From: Mesocentrotus franciscanus
Lineage: Eukaryota > Echinodermata > Echinoidea > Camarodonta > Strongylocentrotidae
NCBI GenBank assembly: GCA_037976565.1
Contig: CP137675.1
Span: forward strand, 4,102,837 to 4,166,836
Length of the DNA stretch: 64,000 nt
Reading direction: 5' to 3'
Part shown: positions 42,713-54,761 of the stretch, in pieces
Layout: the number at the start of each line of letters is the position of its first letter
Position numbering within the stretch: the stretch's first letter is position 1
Made by a program: the position numbers and the translations under genes
The notes under the pieces: generated by a model
The model's database searches: none
Told to the model about the DNA's origin: nothing
Seen by the model: the letters and a program-made list of their open reading frames with translations, nothing else

Positions 42713-44540
42713 ACAATTATTTGTAGCAGGTGAATTAATTAATTTGTAATGAGGCACTTAATAACGGTTCGTGCATTAAACTTGATTACATAACAAAATG
42801 GTCTATTTGCTATCCCCCCCCCCCTCCCTCCAGCCCTTCTATAGAGTCTGACATTGCTTCATTTTGATTTGTCATTCATCCTTTCAAATCTTGAGTATTG
42901 TTTTAAGCAAAGTATGTGAATCTATTATCCCCTGTATTAAATAAGCATGTAAAGCACATACATGTACAATAAGGCAGGCATTAACTTCAATGATTTTCTG
43001 TTAAGTGAATGCCCCTCTGATTGTAAGCAGTTATTCTTATATTTCGTATGTAGGGTCACTTCATTACCTGCATGTATTTCTCTGAGGAACTTATTCAAAA
43101 TTCCCCTCTTATTCTTCATTTTGATGAATGTTTCATTATCTGCTCTGAATTCCCATCAATATGAAGAACTCTGATTTCATTTTCTTTACATCCTATTTTT
43201 TTAAACTCTTTGTGTAAATACCATGTGTTGTGCTAGCACTCTGATTTATTGATCTTTTCTAGTATTGGTACTCGTGTTCTATGAATCATATCATTACATT
43301 CTCCTTTAGTCAACATAGAATTTGTTTTTATGAGCAGACAAACATCACACAAGGAAGTTTGGAAGAGAAAAAGATGTGAAGCTTTGAGATGAAGATAAAA
43401 TCTCAGATTATTAGTTAGTATTGTCATGTTTGAACAATGGCTACATGGCACAAGTCTAGAGAATATGTGCGTTAGGACTCATAAAGGGTGCATGTTTGGT
43501 AGTAAAATCACAGGCATTTGTTGAAATCTGTGGCAAATCGGGATCTATGTTCAACCCTTTGTCAATAATTTGCAATCAATCACTGCATAAATACTGAGGG
43601 AGGCTATCTCAAGCAAATAAGGGTAATTCCCAACTCTGACTTTCGTTTTGTTTGTTTACTTGACAAAGGAGGCAACCTCATCATCAGAATGCATATATTG
43701 ACACATGTATCCTTAAAAACAGAAATTGATTCCTCTCATTCGCGAACTTGAGTCATGTTTTCGAGTTATCAATTGCAAGAAAAATCAAATTTAAGTAAGA
43801 AAACATTCTTCTTCTGTGTTTAATTTTTTGCTTGACAACCTAATTAAATTATAACTGTTCACTGTCATACTGGTATCGTAAATGTCAGAGTTCTAGGCTA
43901 TTTAGTTTGGCAATTTAAACAAGTTATAACTAAAACATACCATTTATTATGAGTCTTGAAAATGACATAGGAAATGCATCGAAGAGTAGTTGACTGCAGA
44001 GAAAGTCTGAATTAATTGAATGATTATTTTGGTGGTATGAATAGTCTATGGCTTTGAAAGGGGTAATTTTTTTAATGAAACAAAATATTGCTTATTGCTA
44101 TGAGGAAGTAAAATTTGGTGAAATTGTCACGGTAGAGTTGATCTCTTCAAATATTAATGGTGGCTACATTATTGCTTGTTATGGTTCACCACTAGCTTCC
44201 TCTACTCCGTTGTTTTCTTGCCTCTATGAGTGAGGTGTGTGAATTATTCTGATGTGGTTTGTTATCTCCCTTTTATTGTCCTCTTCACTCTTTCTACTGT
44301 GCCACTAGTTCTTATGAACCAAATATAGTCGTATTGTGAATTTTGGAGCTGATTTGGTTCTTGCGGTTTTATAACAAAGGCATAGTTATTAGAATTATTA
44401 GGGTTTGGGCTATCAAGACTCAAAATGAGATTGGGGGGAAATGGGGGGAATTTTCTCAACAACTGCAATTGTACTATTGTAAAGTTCGTTTTTCCAATAC
44501 ATTTATCTATTTATGACCTTTTCTCTTCTGTCTGTCTGTT

Positions 44541-44578
<38 letters not shown>

Positions 44579-47500
44579 TTCTCTCTTTCTCTCTTTCTCT
44601 CTCTATCTCTCTGTCTTGTCTTTCTGTCTCTCGCTGTCTCTCTCTATCTCCCCTTCTTTTACTATCTCTCCTTCCCTTCTGTATCATACTTTTTCTTCAA
44701 TTTTAACATGATGAAAATTATTCCTGTATAGTTGTTTATCAAAAGGAAACTATTATGACTTTTCTTTACTTTTGGTGTCCAGTATGAGGAAATTTAGTTA
44801 TTTACCAACTCTTGTGAAACCAATCTCCTAAATGTCAATTTTCAGAATGTCAATTTTCAGAACGTATTTGTACGAAACTGGAATTGATTTGATTGTAATT
44901 ACACTCATGTGGGTTTTATTTGATTTCATTGTAATCAAATTGCCGTGACCTAAAGCAAACAAGTCCTGTTTAGTCCGGGTAATCACTAGATTTCAGGAAC
45001 AAACCCTTGACAGTCATTACCAATAACAAAAGGTTGGGTCTGATCAAGCCAGACTGTAAACTACATCTCACATAGATCCTGTTCATTAACTCTCCCTAAC
45101 ACAAATCATCGTTACACTGGTTTAGGCTTGGTCCAAGCCATTAATGGATTATATTCTATTACTGTATTACATTATAAACCCAATGCTAGATTTAGGCCTT
45201 TGTTAAAAATCAGGTCTAACAAAGGAAGTTAGTCGAGCTTCGAGTTTCCTCTTGTTAAACGTGATCTCAGACCCAGAGTTCGAGTTTAACTGAATTATTA
45301 GAATATGGACCAATATGTTTTTATAAAGGTTTCAAACTCAAGTAGACTAAAATGATCGCTGCCCTTCAGGAGAAGGCCTCTGTGGGCTTTATCAAATATT
45401 TGAGCAAGGCAATACAAATCATGCAGGTATTTCACTCATCATTGATCTGTGGTCATGATGATTTTCATTTTATCCTATTTTGTACAAAAGAAAGTTTACC
45501 TAATTACCTTGGTAAAGACAAGCACCAACACCCACACGCTAGTTTGGTTAAGTATATTAATTGTCCAACAATGGAAGCTACCATATCTGTGGCTTTGAAT
45601 AACAAAGAAAAATTCCTGTTCCCTATCCATTCATTTGATAGTATCAAAATAGAACACAATGATTCTTATCATTCACATTCTTTGTTATTTCTTCATTTTT
45701 TTACCCTTTACAAGTGTGACTGATTATGAGGAAAAGGAAGTTTAACGCTAAAATCTAGGGTTTTGAGAGAAATGAAAGTTGAGTCACGGTGTAACACAAA
45801 TGAAGTCAATCTCTTATTTACCCTAATTCAGCACCTGGCTGTGAGTACATTCAGGTATACAATTGTAATCACAAATAAAAGAAAAGAGGTTATGAATAGA
45901 AAAGTTACAAAACAGTCTGGTGGAAATATGCAAACAGTGATTTAGGCTCATGCCCTATTAAGCATGCAGTATAGATCTTTAGTAGTGTGGGGAATTTTGC
46001 TACATTAGAAGTACATTGACTTTCGGTGCAGTCAAGGAGTCAGTATTTTGAAAATAATTTACCACAGGATAGTGTAATATGCTTCTGTCATGAGTTGTTC
46101 ATGTAATGAGTTACTTATATTACTGATAAAAACTAATGTAAGCAAGGGTGTTTTATACTCTACGGGAGGACCGGCGCGACGGTCAATAATTCGATCAATA
46201 ATTGGAACAATAACGCACAAGGCCTATTGGCAGACGCACACGGTGCTCGACCAATCAGCAGGCCGCTGGTTCGGCTAAGTCAACAAATGAGAGGAAAGGC
46301 TGCAACATTAATCTGAAGCAACACGATAGCCAAGGACAGAAAAGAATTATAATAATTTTGTTTTTGTGTAGCACATATATCACACTTATCCCTTGTACAT
46401 GAATACGATTCCAAAGTAAAAATTGAAATACCGGGTAAATCTTCATGAATGAGATTGTAGATTTTCACAGATATTTTTTCGAATGTTTTGATGTTTGTAT
46501 TACATAGCCGGGGCAAATACCCGTAAGATAAGATACGAAGCAACCATAATTTTGCTTTGCGCTCTCAGATATATTATAAAATGTGATTAACCACAACACG
46601 CCCCCAGGAAGAAGACTTTCAAAGTATTGAATTTTATTCAACTGTATTTCACAAAGAAGAATAGACAATTTTCGTCATGAAATCAATGCACAAATGTTTG
46701 TAAAGTACCTCTTTACAAATCATTCATTTCATTCACCTTCTTCAGTTGCAGTACAGGCCACCATCAGGTGTAATGTCGTACCGGGTACGTTGAGGTGCAG
46801 TGCAGATGTGTGTACATTAGTTGAAATAATGGAAGTAATAACATGACAAGGGGGTGGTAGCCAATAAGGAAATGACCTTGGATTGTTAATAGGGTTCAAG
46901 ATCAGGAAATCAAAGTTATCTTTGAAAGTATTTTTAGTGATGATAATGTTTGACTACTTTGAGGAAGTTTTTTCCACATGATGAAATCAATGTGATTGAT
47001 TGATCTTTGTTTTAATGTTTGTTCATAGGGGTAGGCTGTATGTTCCTGTACCTAGAGCAAACATAGGATGAACATGAAAACTTGTGGTGTCATACCAGGA
47101 AGTATGGTGTGCTAGGAGCCAAGAGGGTATGACTGTTATGTGAGATGATCATGGTTTTATATAACCCCCAGTGAAAGGTGTACCAAATCAAATATAATAC
47201 CTCTCTGACTTCATCAGATATCATTCTGTCTATTGATTCAAAGATGTTGAGGAAAGGTGTGGTGCTCAAAGTGAGCAATGTACTCAACTTGTGATGATCA
47301 TTCATAGGAATCTATCTGTAACACAATAGCAACTGCCTTCGAAATATCAACCTAAGGCATTTTCAATAGCCTTGTGCATCACCTATTGACGTGCGTACAT
47401 GAAAATGACGTATTACGTAATCCAAACTTGATTTCTATGAGACATACAGTAGGGTATTGAAATTGCCTTTGAGTTAATTTAGAAAATAGTTGTGGTCGTG

Positions 47501-47838
47501 TTCTGTGTGGTAAAATAATAAAAGTGGTCCTACATCCCCCCCGCCCCCTCCTTCCTCCTTCCAAGCCCCCTCCCACTTTCTTTAGTCATGCGTAGTAAGT
47601 ACCTAACCTTTTCTGCTTGCATACCCATAGCACAATGTGCTTTTATTTAATATCCACCTGTATAGAGTACCGAAGCTGTGACGTCATCAAAAATCTATTT
47701 TTGGAATTTCTCAATTTTTTCTTCACTTTCCGAAAGAGCATCAAAAATAATGTCCAAATGTCGAAAAACCAATTGAATAGGTTAAGTATTGGCTGAGATA
47801 TGACCATCTTAATAAAAAAAGATTGCCTATGGGAACTT
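42713..47838. other. Intergenic, no recognised gene
   Basis: It contains a C run (42815-42824), a CT microsatellite (44545-44650) and otherwise AT-rich sequence. The longest open frame (45352-45723, plus, 123 codons) has no motif I recognise and no coding-like composition. Confidence 0.5.
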
Positions 47839-47890
47839 AGTGTTATATTGCTCTGGCTCATAACATTAGGAGCCAGAGCAATATAACACT
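47839..47890. repeat. Perfect 21-bp inverted repeat with 10-nt loop
   Basis: AGTGTTATATTGCTCTGGCT(C) pairs exactly with its inverse across ATAACATTAG. Confidence 0.93.
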
Positions 47891-50800
47891 GAGGCACAAT
47901 GGCACAATGAAATGAAATCAGTCGAAGGATAAGTCTGCATCCTATCATAGGATATGAGGTTCCTCAAACACATTTTCTTGAAAACATCTACCGGTAGCCA
48001 TTTCCACTTTCCAGCATAATTTGTGTTGGAAGGTATTTTTTTTGTTCATCACCCTTTTTTTAGCCCCACATTCCTTTTTCAAAATACAAAACAAGTGTAA
48101 ACAAACAGGTTTTTATCTCCATTGTATGCAGAAATATAAGCATGTATTGCAGTGAGGCATTTGACCAACAATTGAAAATGACAAAGCAGTAATGATATAT
48201 GGAGCTACCGACCTGGGGTATATTAGAGGAAACTGAGGTTGAAAATAATCTATAGCATCTCGGGATGTTTACCAGTAGAATGACGAAATTACATGTTATA
48301 AACAGGAACTGATTGGGCTGATAAACAAGTCAATTTGGGAAGGTGATATTGTCTTTTCAGAGCCAGAGGGCCATTAATTCTGTATTCAAAGTATATGAGT
48401 TAAAGCCCTTTTGGCGCTAAACAAACAAAATGGCTCAATTACCCAATTATGATACTTGTAGATAACCCATTTACTTTATGTAGCAGAACTTTTCAAAAAT
48501 GCAAGGCTCATGTTACCAAAAAGAAAGCAGAAATGCCAAGATTTTGTACATAATTGGAAAGATCAGACATTTGGTCAGAATAGCATTATTAGTGACGGAA
48601 GACAATTATGATATAGCTTATATGTCAAATTATTTATATACTTCTACTTCTCTCTCTCCTCTCGCAGACAAGTCAATTACATGTTCATATCTGTATTTAG
48701 AATGTATGGGATTGATGTGATATGATGTATGTTTATATGCAACTGATCTAGAATCAAAGCTTTAAATAAAGCAATTTAGGATAGGGGTCAATGGAAGAAA
48801 TGTTAACCATCTTTGTGCATATTCCTGGAAGAGTTGTCCAAAACCAATACTTGAAACCTCTAAAAATAGATACCAGATCACACATACAAACTTCTAATCG
48901 AACACGCTCACTAAAAATATAGAAGTTCTGATTTTTGTTTATTTTTGTAGATATTTTGAGAGAAAAAATTGTATATAATCTTTGATAAAGATAGTTTTTC
49001 AGAAATAGTTGAGGGATGTACGTTGATAAAAGCAGGAAGCTGTTTGGAGAAGAAAAATATGCATGTAAAGAAAAAGTCCTTTTAAAAACTCATGAGATAT
49101 GCCATCTTTTAGTGATATTGCTCATGAAAATGAATCATAATCATACAGCAAGACATTCCTGACTTCATGTAAGGTATGATGTTGTCATGTATTCATAAAA
49201 TGTATCCTTCAATATGTTAATTGAAAGCAAAGTGTGCAGGATTTTACATGAAATGTTGTCTTTGTACATGAAATGTCTTTGTCATTTTTTATCAAACCAT
49301 GAGGAGGTGTGATGCATCAACTCAAATTGTATTGCAAAATTTTCTCAGATACATGTATCTTTTTTGTATCGAATGATGAGGTTTATGGTCAATATTTGTT
49401 TGTTTCATTATTCTGTTATAAATGTATGTATATGCTATGATTGTGCTTACATCTGATTTCCCACCCCGATTTGATAATTATTATATGTTATTTCATGTTG
49501 ATGTACAGCTGCAGATGATGTGCCTAACTGGTAAACTATAAGGGGCAAATTACAATGTACAAATCACTCTTTATATCTTTATTTTTCTTTTGCTCTTTTT
49601 TTAAACGAATGCACATGTATACATACCTATATCTTATGTATTACCATATACTCTAAGGGAACATTGTATTTCTATGTTAATATTCTTTTATCAGTGTCTT
49701 TCGTATGATTTTTTGTTGTTTTTACATTGGTATATGTAATGTTCTTATTGTGATATCAATCCGTACATGGCTCGGTTAATGTAAGGAGAAAAGGATACAG
49801 AAGGGACAGTTGAATGTAAAATTAAGCAGATGTCTTAACATTTGTCTGTATATTACCTGTCGGGAGTCAGGAGGTGTTACCTATATGGAGTAGTAGTTCA
49901 AACACTTGGCTCTTATCAGAGGATATGAACTACATGTTGTAGACTATAGTTAAATTTGGTTGATTTCTATTTCACTATGCCTATGTCATTTGTACAAAAC
50001 TGTAAAAACCCATCAAGACCAATGCTGGATATGTGTCCACAAAAGTTATGTAATCATTCATTTATGCATCGACAATACATTCTGTGATACACAGGTGGAA
50101 GTGTTCTTTTGAAGGGGGCAAACAAAAGGTATTCATGAAGCACCTCCATCACTTTGGCAGCACTTATTCTAAAATGCACAAAGAGTTATTTGTACATGTG
50201 CTATTCCCAAAGTTGTCTGTTCGGATTCGAATACAGGCAGTGATGTAACATGTCAAGGATAGTTATGCTTTGGTACATTTAAAAAGTTTGTTCACCTTTG
50301 CTTGTTTGATCGTTTAATGAAAGAAGGAAGTAGCACCGCATGAGGGAAATATGTTTGAAAACTGTTTTGACCCCAAAATAACAAATTGATGAGGTCGTTT
50401 TGAGGGCTGAGGTGTGGATAAATGATGACTTGTCCGTTGAGAGCCAGAAGGGTGTTAACTCATTATTAAATGATAATCCCTTCATGCTCTCAGTGGATGG
50501 TATGAAGGACCCTACTGTATCACTATGCTATGATTACTAATCCTCTGAGATAAGCTATCAAAATGGGTGAGGATAACTAGGATCACAAAAAGGACTTTGA
50601 AATCAAACTCAGGAAATCTCATTAGCCTTGTATGTCGCCATTTAGAATGTGCGAACAATAACAGTGACATATTAGATAATCAGAACATGCTATCTATAGG
50701 CAAGACAATAAGGTATTGAAATTGCCCTGAATTTGATTATCTTGAAAGTTTTTTTTGTGATCATTTTGAATGTTGATAAATCAACCCTGTGATACAATAA

Positions 50801-52129
50801 TTTCATATACTTCTAGCATTTAAACTTATGAAGTGTAAAGAGGATTTGTGAAGAAAATGGATTAATTTTACCATTGTGGAAAATTGGAGATAGATAATAA
50901 TGGGTATGCTGAGATAGAGTGATCTGTCTAGCTGCATGTCACTTAACTGATAGATGATGTTGTACTTTGGAAACCTCATTTTTAACAACTTAAAAAAAAA
51001 AAATGTTTATACATTTATCATTTAATTGTAGTATGTTGCACAGAAATGGACATCTGCTGATTTTGGGGGGTTGATATTGTGAGTATTTGTTTCTTTCTTT
51101 TGCAATTGATTTTGACAGAAGTTGGAAGGAAAGGGATTCATTGAGAAAAAGGATTTATTGTTTTCTTCCAAGGTTGTGAAACAGACTTTGGCTATCCATA
51201 TTGCTTGACTATGCCATTAATATTGTTTGAAGAGACCATAACAATGTTTTGTGTATATATATATATATATATAAGAATGTATGTTTGATTGTCAGCCCGA
51301 CTTTGTATAAAGTGTGATTTATGTTTAATGTGTTACTTACTCTTCCTTTTTTACATCGGAATATTTTTTTGAGAAGTAAATGTAAACAGCATATACATGG
51401 TGCTATAGTTGATTTGGAAATGCTTACCATAATGATAAAACAGATCATTGATAGCACGTAATGATATTTTACGTGAAATGACGTGAAATTACCCATGTAT
51501 GAATTTTTTAATTATTTTAATTTTTGCTTGAATGGTCACGAAGAACTTCGTGAATTGTGGACTTGATTTGTTTTGATGAAACTGAAAATTATATATGTAG
51601 TGTTGATGCAATAGGGATTGTTTACTTGTGTACTCAAAGTGAATGTCAACTGTATATGTGTGATGGAAGACAATCCAACTCACTTGAATAGAAAGCTTGC
51701 CTGAGGTTCATGTTATAGCAACAAAGCACCTTAGCTGAACAAGAGATAAAAAGGAAAAGGGAAATTTACGTTTACTTTCCTGTTTTCCACACTCCCTCCC
51801 AATAAATGGATCCCAGTATTAATTGTACTTCTTGATTGGTACAGTAAGAGGCCTAACTATGAATACACAAGTAATCTATTACCCTCTTCAGATAATATAA
51901 GTCAGTATGAGGTATGAAATTTGGTATATATTTAACCTGTGAATGTGTATTGTTATGATCTGAGTGTCTTTATAAAGACTCAGTGATGTTTTACATGTTG
52001 TTTTTAGAATGGGTATATATACTTTTCATTAAACATTATTGTTGTATTAAAAAAAAAATCCAGCTTTGTTTTGTTATTTTGTAGTCAAATGTTTATCATT
52101 TATGAACAAAGTTATTTAGTGATTTCTTT
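47891..52129. other. Intergenic, no recognised gene
   Basis: AT-rich with a TA run at 51256-51273. GGTATTGAAATTGCC at about 50712 is shared with 47452. No gene was recognised. Confidence 0.5.
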
Positions 52130-52690
52130 GTTTAATTATATCAGTCGGTCAGTAAGTTATCCTAAACCCTCATCTATTAATATCTATCAGTTCATTGATT
52201 AATTCAGCCATTTAAATCAATTCATCAACTGGTAAGAATTAATCTTTCATCCATCATTCGATGATATAAATTCAACTCAACCTGTTATCAAAATCATTAA
52301 AAACCATTTCATCATTCATTCATTTGAATCTATTTTTCCAAGCGTTTCAGCAATCAGACATATCAATCTACCATTATGCTTAGTTTTTCAATCATTTATA
52401 TCAATCTGTCATTAAATTTGAAAGCTATATTTCATCAATCAGTCACATTTTATCATTTTGCCTTTACTCTTTTCAGTTGCATTATTCATTTATCAATCAG
52501 TCAATTCAATCTGTCATTAAATCAAGTTGTCATTAAACTCTCTAAACAACGCATCTCACTATATTAAACTATTTTCCATGCAATCAATCGGTCATTCCAA
52601 TCTGCCAATCAAACTCATTTCAATCGGTCATCAAACTCTCATCAGGCTCTCAATTTCTAATTAAACCATTGTAATCATATAAGTAATCAG
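52130..52690. repeat. Degenerate ATCA/ATTCA-rich low-complexity tract
   Basis: Loose repeats of ATCAATC, CATTCATT and CAATCNGTCAT run for about 550 bp without a fixed period. Confidence 0.65.
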
Positions 52691-54479
52691 TTATAATTCA
52701 CAATCGCAAAGACTTTCAAGAAATAAACTCCCCTATTGGTAATTTCAACCAAGCAACATTATATTGCCCATAGAAATCATGTTTGGATTACGTACTATGT
52801 CACTATCCTGCTCACACATTTCAAAGTGTGATGGACAAGACTGTTTAAGTTGCCTAAGGTTGATGCTTTAAAAAGTATTTGCGACTGTTTCATATTGTGA
52901 AAAAATAATAAAATTAAATCGTTTCTTCCATGAAATAGTCAACGCAATCACGCATCGATATCAGCTCTTGCCTTCCTTCATCCACTTCATCAGACCTGTT
53001 TACGAATGTATCCAAATTTATTAATTTGTCTTCCAAGAATCATTGGTGATGGGCTGTTCGATACATCTTTACTGTATAGCATTGGTATAGATGGAATCCG
53101 AGTGCATGTATTAGTATTGGTATGTCGGACAAGCCTCTGGTAAGTTCCTAGTCGTCAAGAACGATATTTTGAGATATATGAATAAATTTGAATGACAAAA
53201 GTAAACTGGTCTTTCCACTCCGTAGATTGCCCGTCACACGTGCATATAGGAATGAATGTAGTAGCATTTTAATCGATACATTACCAAAAGAAATAAGTCA
53301 GAACAATCACTATGTTTATTTTATTTTATTCTTAATGACACGTACAAAATGTTTCCTAGTAAAAAATAAGTTTTAATATCAAATATCCTCCTTTCCTATG
53401 ACAAATCTCATTCAAAAAATTCAATCGTTTTGGTTTCAAAAATGATAAAATTGTCAACCATTTTTATTTTAGTCACAACGTTCTGTCAATTATCACATTG
53501 TTTTTGTTTGTCTTCTTTTCTTTTTATTGCTTTGAGCTCTGGATAATATTGTTCATATAAATATATAACTCCGTCCTTTTCTAGCTTAACAGTACGATAT
53601 AAAGACACTATTATGAGCACTACAACACGTTATACAAAAACATATATTCTCCAAGATGATGATTATATACATGTCGCCTTTAAGTACCACTGGGTAATAT
53701 TAAACGGATATATCATCCAAAATAAATTTACCAAAGTCAACTAAGGAACAATTACAACAACCCACAACATGCATAGATGAGAGACGAGTAGAGAAGTAAC
53801 AAGAAAGACAAAATGGCAACACGCGGTCATTCGTGTCAACTAATATTGCTTATCCACCTGTTCTTGCAGTAATATTGGATGATCACAATGCAATAACAAG
53901 TGCCGATAGTTCAACGGACTACACATATCAACAAATTGGACAATTTTTTAAAAGCTAAAACTATGCTTTTTGCCGAAAAATTTCATTGTAAAAGTACAAT
54001 GTTTTTTAATGTGATCCAACTAATATCATTCTAAAATGGATCAGGTTTGATGACATGTTTTGACTTGCTTAATTTGTATTAAAATGGAGAAATGCGTCTC
54101 CTATCCGTCATTTTCTGTTGCTATTGCCACTACATGTTGGCTATAGTACTGGTTTTATGTAAGTCACAGCAACACCTGATTAATGAAGAATTCCGCTAAT
54201 TGTTGTACCGTATTTCTATAACAAAAGATATGAGTGTTACTTTATTCATTTTATTTTTCTGTTTTAACAATCATTACAAATTGATTGCGCTATTCATCTA
54301 CTTTTTCAAAGTCAAAGACATTGGGAGATTTAAATATGTACAAATAATACACGAACTCAAATTATACAAGACACATGTAGTTAGACGTATAGTTTTCTGG
54401 TAATGACGTCATAAACGAAGACGAGAGATGGAAGGGGGAGGGAGCATCAAGTATGTTTCAAAGAAGGGATGGCGACGAT
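52691..54479. other. Intergenic, no recognised gene
   Basis: 52735-52795 is an inverted copy of part of 47414-47465. The rest is AT-rich and unassigned, with the possible long-tail DUOXA 3' UTR at its right end. Confidence 0.45.
54241..54246 (-). promoter_or_regulatory. Candidate polyadenylation signal, long-tail DUOXA
   Basis: AATAAA on the minus strand about 235 nt past the TAG of the 54480-54761 exon. The region is AT-rich, so chance occurrence is possible. Confidence 0.35.
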
Positions 54480-54761
54480 CTATGGATTGGGCGTAACGTT
54501 TTCATAGTGTTCAGCTCCCAGTTCAGCTCCAAGCGAGATAGCAGCACCGCTCAGTGGTCGGTCATCGCCGTTCTGTTGCTGGCCGTGGCCGTTTTCTTGA
54601 CTCGTCTCTCCCATCTCCATCGTCTCACCGTTGTCCATGCCTTCGTTTACATGGCCGTTGTCGGACTTTTTGGAGTATCGCCCAGAGTTTCCAGCGGGAT
54701 CTGCTCTTGGGTGTTTCTTTTTTGTGGTTCGCTTGCCCTTTGACTGGTAGGAGTAGACGAT
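54480..54761 (-). CDS. DUOXA: DUOXA candidate alternative terminal exon, long-tail version
   Basis: The acceptor TTGCTTAG precedes 54761 after a pyrimidine-rich stretch. Entry is phase 0 and the frame stays open for 93 codons to TAG at 54480-54482. It reads IVYSYQSKGKRTTKKKHPR, then SGRYSKKSDNG, an Asn/Gly/Gln/Glu-rich part, and ends LGAEHYENVTPNP. Local GC is well above the flanks. The composition fits a cytoplasmic tail. It is about 2.6 kb past the other terminal exon, so it needs alternative last-exon use. It could instead belong to an unrelated gene. Confidence 0.6.
   Translation of the reverse strand: MVYSYQSKGKRTTKKKHPRADPAGNSGRYSKKSDNGHVNEGMDNGETMEMGETSQENGHGQQQNGDDRPLSGAAISLGAELGAEHYENVTPNP

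Noticed and set aside
45352..45723. 123-codon open frame on the plus strand
   Set aside because: No recognised domain, no coding-like base composition, no splice or polyadenylation context. Kept only as a mention in the intergenic entry.
54453..54743. Plus-strand open frame with apparent membrane segments
   Set aside because: It is the antisense shadow of the minus-strand 54480-54761 frame, which has an acceptor and matching phase.
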